DNA of 64,000 nucleotides. It comes from Streptomyces gobiensis (GTDB taxonomy: Bacteria > Actinomycetota > Actinomycetes > Streptomycetales > Streptomycetaceae). Made by a program: the position numbers and the translations under genes. Positions 42,079-51,246 of the stretch are shown here, piece after piece; position 1 is the stretch's first letter; each line of letters starts with the position of its first letter. The notes under the pieces are model-generated. The model saw nothing but the letters and a program-made list of their open reading frames with translations, was not told the DNA's origin and did no database searches. The DNA is taken from assembly GCF_021216675.1 (NCBI RefSeq), contig NZ_CP086120.1, positions 992,001 through 1,056,000 on the forward strand, in the 5' to 3' direction.

Positions 42079-42821
42079 CACAGACCTGACTCGGGCGTAC
42101 GGACCAGGATCCGGCGGCAGTTCTCGCACCGCAGCACCGTGTCGGGCGCGGCCTCGCGGACCTCGTTCAGCTCGGTGATGTTGAGCTCAAGACGGCAGCC
42201 CTCACAGCGCCGCTGGTACAGCCGCGCCGCGCCCACACCGCCCTGCTGCTGGCGCAGCTTCTCGTACAGCTTCAGCAGATCAGCGGGCACCGACCCGGCC
42301 ACGACCTCGCGCTCCTTGCGCACCGTCGCTTCCTCGGCGTCGATCTCCTCGGTGGCCCGCGCCCGCCGAGCCGCCGCGTCATCGACCTTGGCCTGCACCG
42401 ACGATACTCGCTCGGTCAGCTCCGCCACCCGTGCCTGCGCGGCCTCGTTGCGCTCCATCACCTCCAGGACGATGTCCTCCAGATCGCCCTGCCGCTTGGC
42501 CAGCGAGGCGATTTCGCTCTGCAGGCTCTCCAGGTCCTTGGGGCTGGTGACCGCGCCGGAGTCGAGCCGCTGCTGGTCGCGGGCGGCGCGCTGCCGGACC
42601 TGGTCGACGTCCTGCTCGGCCTTGGTCTGCTCACGGGCGGTGTCGCTCTCCTCCGTCTGCGCGGCGATCAGCAAGTCACGCATCTGGGTGAGGTCACCCT
42701 CCAGCGCCTGGATCTCGGCGTGCTCAGGGAGGTTCCTGCGCTTGTGCGCGAGCTGGGTGAGCCGGACATCCAGTGCCTGGACATCGAGGAGACGGATCTG
42801 GTCGGCGGGCTCGGCGTTCAG
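42078..42821 (-). CDS. C4-type zinc-ribbon, coiled-coil protein
   Basis: 247 residues. A long heptad-rich coiled coil (residues about 20-180, many E/R/Q/A) is followed by a zinc ribbon with two CxxC pairs: YQRRCEGCRLELN and VLRCENCRRILVR. It resembles FlgN/CT398-like zinc-ribbon proteins that sit between nif3 and rnhA in actinobacteria. The only start consistent with the reading frame and the upstream CAGGAG site is CTG at 42821, where it overlaps the Nif3 stop as CTGA. Function unknown, perhaps nucleic-acid or protein scaffolding. Confidence 0.82.
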   Translation of the reverse strand: MNAEPADQIRLLDVQALDVRLTQLAHKRRNLPEHAEIQALEGDLTQMRDLLIAAQTEESDTAREQTKAEQDVDQVRQRAARDQQRLDSGAVTSPKDLESLQSEIASLAKRQGDLEDIVLEVMERNEAAQARVAELTERVSSVQAKVDDAAARRARATEEIDAEEATVRKEREVVAGSVPADLLKLYEKLRQQQGGVGAARLYQRRCEGCRLELNITELNEVREAAPDTVLRCENCRRILVRTPESGL

Positions 42822-43675
42822 TTGGGGGCTCCTGAGTAATCGTGGTGTGGCCCGGAGGCCGCGTGGGCGGTCCAGGGGTCGGTGACGGCGCGGGAGACAT
42901 GCGTACGCAGGCCCCAGCCGTGCCGTTCGGAGATCGCGTCGAGCTGGGCGGCGGCCTGCTCGCACCAGGGCCACTCGGTGGCCCAGTGCGCGGCGTCGAC
43001 CAGCCCCAGCGGTGAGTGTTCGAGGGCCTCGGAGGCCGGGTGGTGACGCAGATCGGCGGTCACATACGCGTCGACGCCCGCGGCCCGCACCTCGTCGAAC
43101 AGGCTGTCGCCGGAGCCGCCGCACACCGCGACGGTACGGACCATCTGGTCCGGGTCCCCGGCGGCGCGTACGCCCTGTGCGGTGGCGGGCAGCCGGGCGG
43201 CGGCGTACTGCGCGAAGGCCGCCAGCGACAGCGGCTCGGCCAGCTCGCAGATACGGCCGAGCCCGCGCCGCCCCTCCGGGTCCTCCCGATCGGGTACCAA
43301 GGGGCCGAGGACCCGCAAATCGAGCGCACCGGCGAGGGCGTCGGAGACCCCGGGGTCGGCCCGGTCGGCGTTCGTATGTGCGACATACAGAGCGATGTCG
43401 TTCTTGATCAGCTCGTGCACGACCCGGCCCTTGAAGGTGCTGGCCGCGACCGTCGTCGTGCCGCGCAGATAGAGCGGGTGGTGGGTCAGCAGCAGATCGG
43501 CGCCGAGGGCGATCGCCTCATCGGCGACCTCCCGTACCGGGTCAACAGCCAGCAGGACCCGGGTCACCTTGGTGTCGGGGTCGCCGCAGACCGTTCCGAC
43601 CGCGTCCCACTGCTCGGCCCGCTCAGGGGGCCAGAGGGCGTCGAGCGCGGCGATGACATCGGAGAGTGCGGGCAC
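42818..43675 (-). CDS. Nif3-like dinuclear metal centre protein
   Basis: 285 residues. Metal ligands in LLLTHHPLYLRG and VAHTNADRADPGVSDALA near the N-terminal half, and YVTADLRHHPASEAL with DAAHWATEW near the end, match the NIF3/GTP cyclohydrolase I type 2 family. Members form hexamers with a dinuclear site; the reaction is not established. It is the first gene of a tightly overlapped trio with the zinc-ribbon and RNase H genes. Confidence 0.9.
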   Translation of the reverse strand: MPALSDVIAALDALWPPERAEQWDAVGTVCGDPDTKVTRVLLAVDPVREVADEAIALGADLLLTHHPLYLRGTTTVAASTFKGRVVHELIKNDIALYVAHTNADRADPGVSDALAGALDLRVLGPLVPDREDPEGRRGLGRICELAEPLSLAAFAQYAAARLPATAQGVRAAGDPDQMVRTVAVCGGSGDSLFDEVRAAGVDAYVTADLRHHPASEALEHSPLGLVDAAHWATEWPWCEQAAAQLDAISERHGWGLRTHVSRAVTDPWTAHAASGPHHDYSGAPN

Positions 43676-43950
43676 GTGGAAAGGCTACCTTTCCCACCCG
43701 CCCGCCTGACCAGCCACCGCCCAGCCACGCCCCAGCCACCGCTCAGCCATCGCCCGGACACCGCGGCAGCCACCGCGCCAGCCACCACCCGGACAGCACC
43801 GGACACCACAAAGCCCAGTCCCCCATGCACACTCGCTCCCACCCGCACAGGAAAATCGGAACAGCAACACCCTTACGGGTGAAGCGACCCAACTCGCATG
43901 GTTCGGCAGCAAGTGCGAAAACTAGCGTCGTTGCTGGAGGTGATCTTTCG
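43676..43950. other. Intergenic region with degenerate CAGCCACCGC repeats
   Basis: 275 bases between divergent genes. 43708-43800 is built of imperfect tandem CAGCCACCGC-like units. No gene is seen; promoters for both neighbours must lie here but are not recognisable. Confidence 0.4.
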
Positions 43951-45087
43951 ATGACAGCCTGTGCCATCGAGGGCGCCACGGGAGACGGAGGGACAGCCGA
44001 GCACGCCGGTTGCGTGATCGCGGCGGATGGTTCGTACGCGGCCCGGCTTGTCGCGCCCGACGGTGGTGACGCCTGGTATCCGGAGCGCTGGACGCTGGAC
44101 GGTCCGGAGCCGTATGCCGTACCGCTCCCCGGAAATCAGCCGGAGGAGCCGGACAGCCAGCTCTTGCCGCTGACCGATGGGCGAGTGCTCATCGTCCGCC
44201 GGGTCGACGGACGGCATCGGCTCGTGCTGCTCTACCCGACCGGGCCGGCCACCGGAGAACTCTCGCTGGGCGCTCTGGAGTGTGATCGGCTCACCCTGCT
44301 ACCGCCCGCACCGGACGGGCGGTCCGCCTATGCCCTCGCCCCGGGCGCTCAGTCCACGACCGTATGGCAGGTGGCAGGCGGCAGCTCGGGGCCGGAACGG
44401 GTCGCCGAGGTGCCGGGCCACTGCTGGGACGGCGGCTGGCTGGACCGCGACGGGCGGCTGCTGGCGCTCAACCGTAAGGGCCCGGCGGCGGGCGCCGCCG
44501 GGCGCACCAAGGCGGTGGCGGTGGATCTGGGGCGGGGCGGGGAGACCAGCCCGCTGTTGCAGATCGCCGAGGACAGCGACGACCTGCTGCTGCTCGCCGA
44601 TCCGGACAGCGGACTGCTCCTCGTACGCTCCAACGCCCCCGGTGATGACCGGATCGGCTGGGGTGTGCTGGGCAGCCACCGCCCGGTCCGTTTCCCTGAG
44701 GCGCTGCATCCCCATGGGGTCTCGGTACTGCCCTTCGCCATACAGCCCGGGCAGATGCTGATGCCGGAAAGCTGCGCGGTGGCCCTGCGGGTTGATGGGC
44801 CGAACGGCACCGGGGTGGCCGTATGGCGCCCTGCGGAACGGGAGTTGCGGCAGCTGACCGCCCCGGAGGGCTGGTTGCGCGGCACGGGTCTGTTCACCCG
44901 GAACGGTGAACTGCGGCTGCCGTACGCGCCCTGCGGGCTGGCCCGGATCCAGCCGCCCACCGAGCCGGTGACCCCGCAGCCGGACCCCATGACGCCCGCC
45001 TCCGAACCGCTCACCGAACCACGGGCCGAACCACCGGCCGACACCACGCACAAGCCGGTGCCCTTGCAGGAGGCCCCGCTGCCATAG
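43951..45087 (+). CDS. Hypothetical protein, probable beta-propeller
   Basis: 378 residues beginning MTACAIEGATGDGGTAEHAGC. Repeated short strands of the form DGRVLIVRRVDGRHRLVLL, DGRSAYALAPGAQSTTVWQV, DRDGRLLALNRKG and DSGLLLVRSNAPGDDRIGWG suggest a beta-propeller of five to seven blades. The last about 50 residues are Pro/Glu/Thr-rich. No signal peptide. The ATG at 43951 follows GGAGG. No named family was recognised; a structural prediction would decide the fold. Confidence 0.65.
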   Translation: MTACAIEGATGDGGTAEHAGCVIAADGSYAARLVAPDGGDAWYPERWTLDGPEPYAVPLPGNQPEEPDSQLLPLTDGRVLIVRRVDGRHRLVLLYPTGPATGELSLGALECDRLTLLPPAPDGRSAYALAPGAQSTTVWQVAGGSSGPERVAEVPGHCWDGGWLDRDGRLLALNRKGPAAGAAGRTKAVAVDLGRGGETSPLLQIAEDSDDLLLLADPDSGLLLVRSNAPGDDRIGWGVLGSHRPVRFPEALHPHGVSVLPFAIQPGQMLMPESCAVALRVDGPNGTGVAVWRPAERELRQLTAPEGWLRGTGLFTRNGELRLPYAPCGLARIQPPTEPVTPQPDPMTPASEPLTEPRAEPPADTTHKPVPLQEAPLP

Positions 45088-45146
45088 GCATGCCAACGGT
45101 TAGGATTGGGTCGGGTAGCGCAAGCAATCCACGGAGTTACTTCACG

Positions 45147-45305
45147 ATGTCCCAGTCCCAGACCGAGACCACGAGCGAGCACACCAGCGGCGGGGGTAAG
45201 CACCGCGGCCCGGCCGCCGTCGCCGAGGAGAACAGGATTCCCGCGCAGGGCCGCCACCGCCGCCCGGCGCAGGAATCCAACCAGGAAGAGATCAACCCTT
45301 CTTGA
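45147..45305 (+). CDS. Small hydrophilic protein
   Basis: 52 residues, MSQSQTETTSEHTSGGGKHRGPAAVAEENRIPAQGRHRRPAQESNQEE and a short end; strongly hydrophilic and probably disordered. ACGGAGTT precedes the ATG by about 10 bases. The last 14 bases overlap the end of the convergent hsd4A-like gene. No family was recognised. Codon third positions fit the local GC-rich pattern, which supports coding. Confidence 0.5.
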   Translation: MSQSQTETTSEHTSGGGKHRGPAAVAEENRIPAQGRHRRPAQESNQEEINPS

Positions 45306-46200
45306 GCCCCAGCACCTCGACCGCCGCGAAGGTCTCATTCGCGGGGCGCTCCGCGAAGTACGGGGAAAGCTGCTCGTCCAGCTCTTCATGGCTGAAGACA
45401 TCCTTGGCCGTGTCGAACTTCACGGCCACCTTCGGGCGGTCGAGCACGGCGACCATTCCGCCGTGCACCACCAGGAGTTGACCGTTGACCTTCGCCGCGG
45501 CCGGTGAGGCGAGATAGCCGACCAGTGGCGAGACATGTTCGGGTGCCAGCGGGTCGAGGCCCTCCCCTTCGGGGACCTCAACCCCGGCGAACACATCCTC
45601 GGTCATCCCAGTACGGGCCCGCGGGCAGATGGCGTTGGCCGTTACGCCGTATTTGGCCAGCGCCATCGCCGTCGAGGTGGTCAGCCCGACGATGCCGCCC
45701 TTCGCGGCGGCGTAGTTGGGCTGTCCGGGGGAGCCCGCGACAAAGGCCTCGGACGACGTGTTGATAACCCGGCCGTAGACCGCGCCACCCGCCGCCTTGG
45801 ACCGTTCGCGCCAGTGTGCGGCGGCGAAGTGGGTCGTATTGAAGTGCCCCTTGAGGTGGACGCGGATCACGGAGTCCCACTCGTCCTCGCTCATGGAGAA
45901 GACCATCCGGTCGCGCAGAATGCCCGCGTTATTGACCAGGATGTCGAGCTGCCCATAGGTATCGACCGCCAGCTGGACCAGCTCGCGGGCCTGCTCGAAG
46001 TCCGCGACATCGCCCAGGTGCGCGATGGCCTGGCCACCGGCCGCCCGGATCTGCGCGGCGACGTCCTCGGCCGGTTCGGGCTGACCGTAGTCGTTGACCA
46101 CGACGCTGGCCCCGAGCCTGGCCAGCTCCACCGCCTCGGCCCGCCCGATCCCCCGGCCCGCCCCCGTAACGACAGCGGTCTTCCCCTGCAGCGCCAACAT
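45292..46200 (-). CDS. Hsd4A-like short-chain dehydrogenase, steroid side-chain beta-oxidation
   Basis: 302 residues. [34 protein letters not shown] is the cofactor motif with the Asp-Tyr typical of multifunctional-enzyme-2 dehydrogenases. NNAGILRDRMVFSMSEDEWD, INTSSEAFVAGSPGQPNYAAAKGG (Ser, Tyr, Lys) and ICPRARTGMTEDVF agree, from memory, with mycobacterial Hsd4A (Rv3502c), which oxidises 3-hydroxyacyl-CoA steroid intermediates. It is downstream of an Hsd4B-like hydratase and behind a KstR-like box, which supports this. ATG 46206 is an equal alternative start; AAGGGG precedes both. Confidence 0.83.
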   Translation of the reverse strand: MLALQGKTAVVTGAGRGIGRAEAVELARLGASVVVNDYGQPEPAEDVAAQIRAAGGQAIAHLGDVADFEQARELVQLAVDTYGQLDILVNNAGILRDRMVFSMSEDEWDSVIRVHLKGHFNTTHFAAAHWRERSKAAGGAVYGRVINTSSEAFVAGSPGQPNYAAAKGGIVGLTTSTAMALAKYGVTANAICPRARTGMTEDVFAGVEVPEGEGLDPLAPEHVSPLVGYLASPAAAKVNGQLLVVHGGMVAVLDRPKVAVKFDTAKDVFSHEELDEQLSPYFAERPANETFAAVEVLGLKKG

Positions 46201-46229
46201 CCACATCCCCTTCCATCTCAGCGTTCCCC

Positions 46230-46700
46230 AACCCACCCCTGTTGTGGGCAATCTCCCCCAGACTTCTCCCCCAGCTACCTCCCCCAGCTACCGCTGGGAG
46301 GTGCCCCCAGGGAGGTGCCCCCAGGAGGTGCCCCCAGCCCCGCGAGGGGTTGGGCCCGCCCTGCTACGCAACCACCCACCCACACCTGCCACGACGCTCC
46401 GGCCCGCCCCGGGGCGGAGCTCGCCACGCCTGGTGGGCACAACACCACCCACCGTCCCGCACCTGAAGAACCGGGCCCGGGGCGCGAGCCCGGGGCGCGA
46501 GCCCCGGTTACGGGAAGGGGCGGGAATAGGGGAACCCCACCCCACAGCACCCCCGCAGCCGCGGGCCAAAGCCCCGGCTCCCGGGAACCCGCCCCACAGC
46601 CCCCCGCGGGGGGAAGCCCCGCCGCGCGGCGAAACCGCACCGGCGAACCCGGGCCCCGGGGGGGGCGAAGCCCGCCATGCGCCGGGGGCGCACACCACCC
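46230..46700. repeat. Dispersed GC-rich intergenic repeat, copy E
   Basis: Same orientation as copy A. GTTGTGGGCAATCTCCCCCAG, CCCCGCGAGGGG, a CAACCACCCACCCACACCTGCC block, TGGTGGGCACAACACC and several GCGGGGC/GCCCCGC hairpins occur in order. It separates the hsd4A-like gene from the alcohol dehydrogenase in an otherwise co-oriented set. Confidence 0.75.
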
Positions 46701-46709
46701 CGGCGCCCC

Positions 46710-47786
46710 CTAAACCGTGATGCACGTCCGCAGCGCCTCCCCGCTCCGCATCTGATCCAGCGCCTCATTGATCTCCCCCAGCCGCACCCGGTGCGTAATC
46801 AGCCCCTCCAGGTCGATACGGCCCGCCCGCCACAGCGCGATGGCGCGGTCGTAGCTGCGGTGCACATCCCCGCCCCCGTACATGGACGGCAGAATCCGCT
46901 TCTCGTCGAAGAACAGCTCGAACATATTGAGCTGGAGGAAGTCATCCATCGCCCCAGCACCGACAATGATCAGCGTCCCGCCCCGCCGCGTCGCCTCGTA
47001 CGCCGTCCGGGCGGTGGCCGACTTGCCGACGACCTCAAAGACGTAGTCGAAGCCCTCACCCGCCGTGAGCTGCTGCTTGGCGTCCGCCAGCCCATCGGGG
47101 GCCACCGCCTCGGTGGCCCCGAAGCGCAGCGCCGCCGCGCGGCGGGACTCGACCGGGTCGACGGCGACGATCCGCGCGGCGCCAGCGACCCGCGCGCCCT
47201 GGATGGCGCTGATACCGACCCCGCCGCAGCCGATGACGGCGACCGAGGAACCGGCCGCGACCTGCGCGGTGTTGAGCGCCGAGCCCAGCCCCGTGGTGAC
47301 CCCGCAGCCGATCAGCGCGGCGATCTCATAAGGGACATCATCCGGGATCCGCACCGCGCTGCCCGCGTCCACGACGGCTTCCTCGGTGAAGGTGCCGGTC
47401 CCGGCGAACCCGAAGACATCCCCGCCTGGGCGCTTGAAGTTCGGCGTGCCCGCGTTCATAAAGCCGGTCAGACACAGATGCCCCTGACCGCGCTTGCAGG
47501 CCGCACAGGCGTCGCAGGCGGGCAGCCAGCTCACCAGCACCCGGTCGCCGGGCTGGACGCTGGTGACGCCGTCACCGACGTCCAGCACCTCGCCCGCGCC
47601 CTCATGCCCGGGGATGAACGGCGCGGGCTGCGGCAGCACACCGCTCATCGCCGAGAGATCCGAGTGGCACAGCCCGGTCGCCTTGATACGGATCCGGACC
47701 TTCCCAGGTCCGAACCCCACCGCCTCGACATCATCGAGGACTTCGAGTTTGTCCTGGCCGATCTCCTGCAGTACGGCTGCGCGCAC
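46710..47786 (-). CDS. Zinc-dependent alcohol dehydrogenase
   Basis: 358 residues of the class III-like medium-chain dehydrogenase family. The catalytic zinc ligands are Cys in IKATGLCHSDL, His-Glu in IPGHEGAGEV and Cys in LIGCGVTTGLGSAL. The structural zinc Cys cluster is CDACAACKRGQGHLC. The NAD fold is VAVIGCGGVGISAIQGARVAGAARIVAVD. In KstR regulons AdhD-type enzymes occur with hsd4A and hsd4B; a role on a steroid or long-chain alcohol is inferred from context. It begins 54 bases after the Hsd4B stop. Confidence 0.88.
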   Translation of the reverse strand: MRAAVLQEIGQDKLEVLDDVEAVGFGPGKVRIRIKATGLCHSDLSAMSGVLPQPAPFIPGHEGAGEVLDVGDGVTSVQPGDRVLVSWLPACDACAACKRGQGHLCLTGFMNAGTPNFKRPGGDVFGFAGTGTFTEEAVVDAGSAVRIPDDVPYEIAALIGCGVTTGLGSALNTAQVAAGSSVAVIGCGGVGISAIQGARVAGAARIVAVDPVESRRAAALRFGATEAVAPDGLADAKQQLTAGEGFDYVFEVVGKSATARTAYEATRRGGTLIIVGAGAMDDFLQLNMFELFFDEKRILPSMYGGGDVHRSYDRAIALWRAGRIDLEGLITHRVRLGEINEALDQMRSGEALRTCITV

Positions 47787-47840
47787 GGTACGGCTCTCCT
47801 CACTGCGCCTGAACCGGCGCCTCCCGTGATGGTTGCGGTG

Positions 47841-48698
47841 CTACGTGTGCTCGATGAGGGTGTCGGCCAGCACTGGCGCGTCGTCCCGCTCGACGGCGGT
47901 GACCGACACCTGGATACGCCCGGGGTCCAGCTGCCAGGCGCGGATACGGAGGGTTTCGCCCGGGAAGACGATTCCCGCGAAGCGGGTGCGGTAGCCCCTG
48001 ACCCGGGTGACATCCCCGTCCAGCGCCGTGTCGACGACGGCCTTGAGGGTCATGCCGTAGGAGCACAGCCCGTGCAGGATCGGCTTGTCAAAGCCCGCGA
48101 GCTTGGCGAACTCGGGGTCCGCGTGCAGCGGGTTCCAGTCCCCGGAGAGCCGGTAGAGGAGGGCCTGATCCTCCCGGATGGGCCGCTCAAGGACGCGGTC
48201 CGGCTCCCGCTCGGGGAGGTCGAGGCGGCTGGCGGGGCCACGCTCGCCGCCGAAGCCGCCCTCGCCGCGGACGAAGATCTGGGTGTCGCAGGTCCACAGC
48301 GGCCCGTCGGCGTCGGCGGCCGCGGAGCGCAGCACGATGACCGCGGCCTTGCCCTTGTCGTAGACAGCGGCGATCTTGGACGTCTGAGTGGCGGCGCCGC
48401 TCACCGGGATGGGCCGGTGCAGCTCGATGGCCTGCGCGCCATGCAGCACGGCGGCGAGATCGACGTCGATGCCGGATGTCGAGATCCCGCCCGCGATGGC
48501 CATGCCACCGCCCGCGACGGTGGCGAAGCTGGGCAGCACCTGGAGCTTGCTCTCCAGCGTGTAGCGCAGCTCGCCGGGGTCGGTGGCGGGCGCACCCGCC
48601 CCCAGACCCAGGTGGTACAGCTGAACGTCCTTGTGGCCCCAGCAGAGTTCCACGGTAGCGGGCTCGGCGGCGAGGGCTTTGGCGACATCGATGGGCAT
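47841..48698 (-). CDS. Hsd4B-like MaoC-family enoyl-CoA hydratase
   Basis: 285 residues. The start MPIDVAKALAAEPATVELCWGHKDVQLYHLGLGAG follows mycobacterial Hsd4B (Rv3538) as I remember it. The C-terminal hot-dog domain has YRLSGDWNPLHADPEFAKLAGFDKPILHGLCSYG, the hydratase-2 motif with catalytic Asp and His. It hydrates 2-enoyl-CoA esters to 3R-hydroxyacyl-CoA, which an Hsd4A-type dehydrogenase would then oxidise. It is first in the operon, 113 bases from a KstR-like box. Residues upstream of this ATG in the open frame look non-coding. Confidence 0.88.
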   Translation of the reverse strand: MPIDVAKALAAEPATVELCWGHKDVQLYHLGLGAGAPATDPGELRYTLESKLQVLPSFATVAGGGMAIAGGISTSGIDVDLAAVLHGAQAIELHRPIPVSGAATQTSKIAAVYDKGKAAVIVLRSAAADADGPLWTCDTQIFVRGEGGFGGERGPASRLDLPEREPDRVLERPIREDQALLYRLSGDWNPLHADPEFAKLAGFDKPILHGLCSYGMTLKAVVDTALDGDVTRVRGYRTRFAGIVFPGETLRIRAWQLDPGRIQVSVTAVERDDAPVLADTLIEHT

Positions 48699-48810
48699 GG
48701 GGCAGGTGCTCCTTGGCCACGGTGGGGTGCGGTGGAAGACCCCGGCCCAGCCGTCCGCACCGTCAGCCGCGCCGGGGTCGTACGGGACCGGCCGGAACGC
48801 ATCCCCGAAC

Positions 48811-48824
48811 AAGAACACGTTCTA
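48811..48824 (-). promoter_or_regulatory. KstR-like operator upstream of the hsd4B-like operon
   Basis: AAGAACACGTTCTA (complement TAGAACGTGTTCTT) matches the KstR consensus TnnAACnnGTTnnA at every fixed position except one outer base. It lies 113 bases before the hydratase ATG. KstR is a TetR-type repressor released by steroid CoA esters in mycobacteria and rhodococci. Confidence 0.75.
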
Positions 48825-48923
48825 GCCAGTGGCCCCATATATAACGCACCCCGGCAGACTTGGGAATACCCCTGGCTGACGTCCCGTCAGCTAGCGCCGC
48901 TCCTTACCTCCGCTTACATCTGC

Positions 48924-49694
48924 TTACGTCCGCAGATACGAAGCACCGTTGAGATCAAGAACGGTGCCCGAGGCCCACTGGGCCTGCGGCGAGGCGAGCC
49001 AGAGCACCGCCGCCGCGATCTCCTCCGGCTCCGCCACCCGTCCGAACGGGCTCTGTGTACGGATCGCCGAACCCTCCGCACCGCCGAGCCGGTGGGCGAC
49101 CCGCTCGGTCTCGATGAAGCCGGGAGCGACGGACGCCACCGCGATCCCATGCGGGGCCAGCGCCACCGCGAGGGACTGGCCCAGCGCGTGCACGGCGGCC
49201 TTGGTAGCGCCGTACGCGGGATGGTCGGGCTCGCCCCGGAACGCGCCGCGGGAGCCGATGTTGACAATACGGCCGCCGGCGCCCTGCTCGATCATGTGCT
49301 GGGCGGCCTGATGGCTGAGGTGAGCCGTACCCAGGAGGTTGACCCCGGTGTGCCGTCGCCAGGCGGCCGTCCACTCCTCGTACGGCGTGGTGGCGGGCGG
49401 GTGCGGGGAACTGACGGCGGCGTTGTTCACCAGCACATCGATGCCGCCCAGCTCCCAGGCCGCCTCCGCCACCAGTCCGGCCGCCTGGCCGGGGTCGGAG
49501 ATATCCGCGCTGAGCAGCGTATGCCCCTCGCCCGCCAGACTTTTGAAGGTCTCCTCCGCCTCCGCGCGCCGTGCGGCGTAGTGCACCGCCACCTGGTCGC
49601 CGTTGGCGGCGAACTCCTGGGCCAGCGCGCGGCCGAGTCCTCGGGAGGCTCCGCTGACGAGTACACGGCGGCCCGTACTGGGAAGGTCATGCAT
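48924..49694 (-). CDS. SDR-family oxidoreductase
   Basis: 256 residues. The cofactor motif is VLVSGASRGLGRALAQEFAANGDQVAVHYAARRAEAEE (the Ala-Arg-Arg turn suggests NADPH). NNAAVSSPHPP, INIGSRGAFRGEPDHPAYGATKAAVHALGQSLAV (Ser, Tyr, Lys) and a C-terminal WASGTVLDLNGASYLRT follow. It is 3-oxoacyl-ACP-reductase-like; substrate unknown. The ATG overlaps the MFS stop by eight bases, so the two are co-translated. Confidence 0.85.
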   Translation of the reverse strand: MHDLPSTGRRVLVSGASRGLGRALAQEFAANGDQVAVHYAARRAEAEETFKSLAGEGHTLLSADISDPGQAAGLVAEAAWELGGIDVLVNNAAVSSPHPPATTPYEEWTAAWRRHTGVNLLGTAHLSHQAAQHMIEQGAGGRIVNIGSRGAFRGEPDHPAYGATKAAVHALGQSLAVALAPHGIAVASVAPGFIETERVAHRLGGAEGSAIRTQSPFGRVAEPEEIAAAVLWLASPQAQWASGTVLDLNGASYLRT

Positions 49695-51123
49695 GTGAGG
49701 CTTCCTCCTCGCTGCCCGGCAGTGCCAAGATCATCAGTACCACAGCGGTCAGCAGAATCCCGGCCCCGGCCTGGAAGGCCAGCGAGTATCCCGCGGCCTG
49801 GCCGGCCGGTTCCGTGCCCCCGTCGATACGGGACGCGGCCAGGGTCGACAGCGCCGCGAGACCCAGCGCACCGCCCATGAACCGTGAGGTGTTGACCAGC
49901 CCCGAGACCAGCCCGGCGTCGCCGGGCGCGGCGCCCGCCGTGGCCACCGTGGCGAGCGGGGTCGCGGCGAGCCCAGCGCCCAGCGCCATCAGCAGACCGG
50001 GGCCCAGGACCGTATCGAAGTAGCCGCCGTTCACCTGCAGACCGCTCTGCCAGACATAGCCGGTGGCGGCGATGAGGGAGCCGAGGACGGCCAGCCGCTT
50101 GGCGCCGGTCCAGAGCATCAGCCGGGGCGCCAGCTTGGAGCCGAGAACAATGGTCAGGGACTGCGGGACAAAGCCGAGGCCGGTCTGAATGGGGGTGTAG
50201 TCGAGCACGTTCTGCATATAGAGCGACATGAAGTACCACATGCAGAACATCGCCATGCCGTTGACGAACATGGCGATGTTCGCCGCTGACACCGACCGCC
50301 TACGGAAGAGCCCCAGCGGCACCAGGGGCACGCTCGTCCGGGCCTCCACGGCCACAAACGCCCCGAGCAGCGCGAGCCCGCCGACCAGCGGCCCCAGCGC
50401 ACCGATCGCCGTCCATCCCACGGACTCGGTCCGCACGATCCCGTAGGCCAGCGCCCCCAGTCCCCCGGTCACCAGCAGCGCCCCCGGCATATCGAGCCGC
50501 CGCCCACTCCCGTTCCGGCTCTCGGCCAGCCACAGCACCGCCGCGATGAGCACCAGCGCACCGATCGGCACATTGATCAGCAGTACCCAGCGCCAGGACA
50601 GCGTGTCCGTGAGGACCCCGCCGACAAGCGCGCCCGCCGCGCCGCCCCCGGCGCCCACGGCCGTCCAGGTCCCTATCGCCCTGCTCCGGGCCGGTCCTTC
50701 CGGAAACGAGGAGGTGAGGATCGTCAGGGTCGACGGCGACAGCACCGCCGCCCCCATCCCCTGCACAGCCCGTGCCGCGACCAGCTGCCACGGCTCCTGC
50801 GCGAGGCCGCCCGCCAGGCTGGCCCCGGTGAACATCCCGAGCCCGACCAGGAACATCCGCCTACGCCCGAAGATGTCCCCCGCACGCCCGCCGAGCAGCA
50901 TAAATCCCGCGAACGTGAGCGTGTAGCCGTTCAGCACCCACTGCAGGCCGAGTTCGCTCAGCCCCAGATCAGCCCGCATGGACGGCAGTGCCACATTGAC
51001 GACGGAGACATCGAGTACGACGAGGAACTGCCCGGCGCACGCGACGAGCACCACCACCCACAGCCGAGGGGTGGTGGTGCGCTTACCGCTGACTGTTCCG
51101 GGTTCAGGAGTGCACTGGGCCAT
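49687..51123 (-). CDS. DHA2-family (EmrB/QacA-like) MFS drug transporter
   Basis: 478 residues with fourteen membrane segments. LDVSVVNVALPSMRADLGLSELGLQWVLNGYTLTFA is the family opening, LLGGRAGDIFGRRRMFLVG the helix 2-3 loop, and LSWRWVLLINVPIGALVLI the motif C/loop region. Exports lipophilic drugs or metabolites with protons. The start ATG is at 51123 (MAQCTPEPG); the frame extends to 51159. It is the first gene of a pair with an SDR, an arrangement often seen for self-resistance or detoxification, though nothing here shows the substrate. Confidence 0.86.
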   Translation of the reverse strand: MAQCTPEPGTVSGKRTTTPRLWVVVLVACAGQFLVVLDVSVVNVALPSMRADLGLSELGLQWVLNGYTLTFAGFMLLGGRAGDIFGRRRMFLVGLGMFTGASLAGGLAQEPWQLVAARAVQGMGAAVLSPSTLTILTSSFPEGPARSRAIGTWTAVGAGGGAAGALVGGVLTDTLSWRWVLLINVPIGALVLIAAVLWLAESRNGSGRRLDMPGALLVTGGLGALAYGIVRTESVGWTAIGALGPLVGGLALLGAFVAVEARTSVPLVPLGLFRRRSVSAANIAMFVNGMAMFCMWYFMSLYMQNVLDYTPIQTGLGFVPQSLTIVLGSKLAPRLMLWTGAKRLAVLGSLIAATGYVWQSGLQVNGGYFDTVLGPGLLMALGAGLAATPLATVATAGAAPGDAGLVSGLVNTSRFMGGALGLAALSTLAASRIDGGTEPAGQAAGYSLAFQAGAGILLTAVVLMILALPGSEEEASHA

Positions 51124-51246
51124 CCGGTCATGGTCGCAGCCACACCGCGCCCCGTACATGCGGATATAGGTCTAGGACCGGGGGCTGACCTGCCATCAGT
51201 CACGAGTCACATACGCCTCAGACGCGACGCCTCAGACGCCGACGCC

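Noticed and set aside
40750..42885. 711-residue plus-strand frame opposite the RNase H and zinc-ribbon genes
   Set aside because: Arg/Gly/Pro-rich antisense shadow; both genes on the minus strand show full family motifs.
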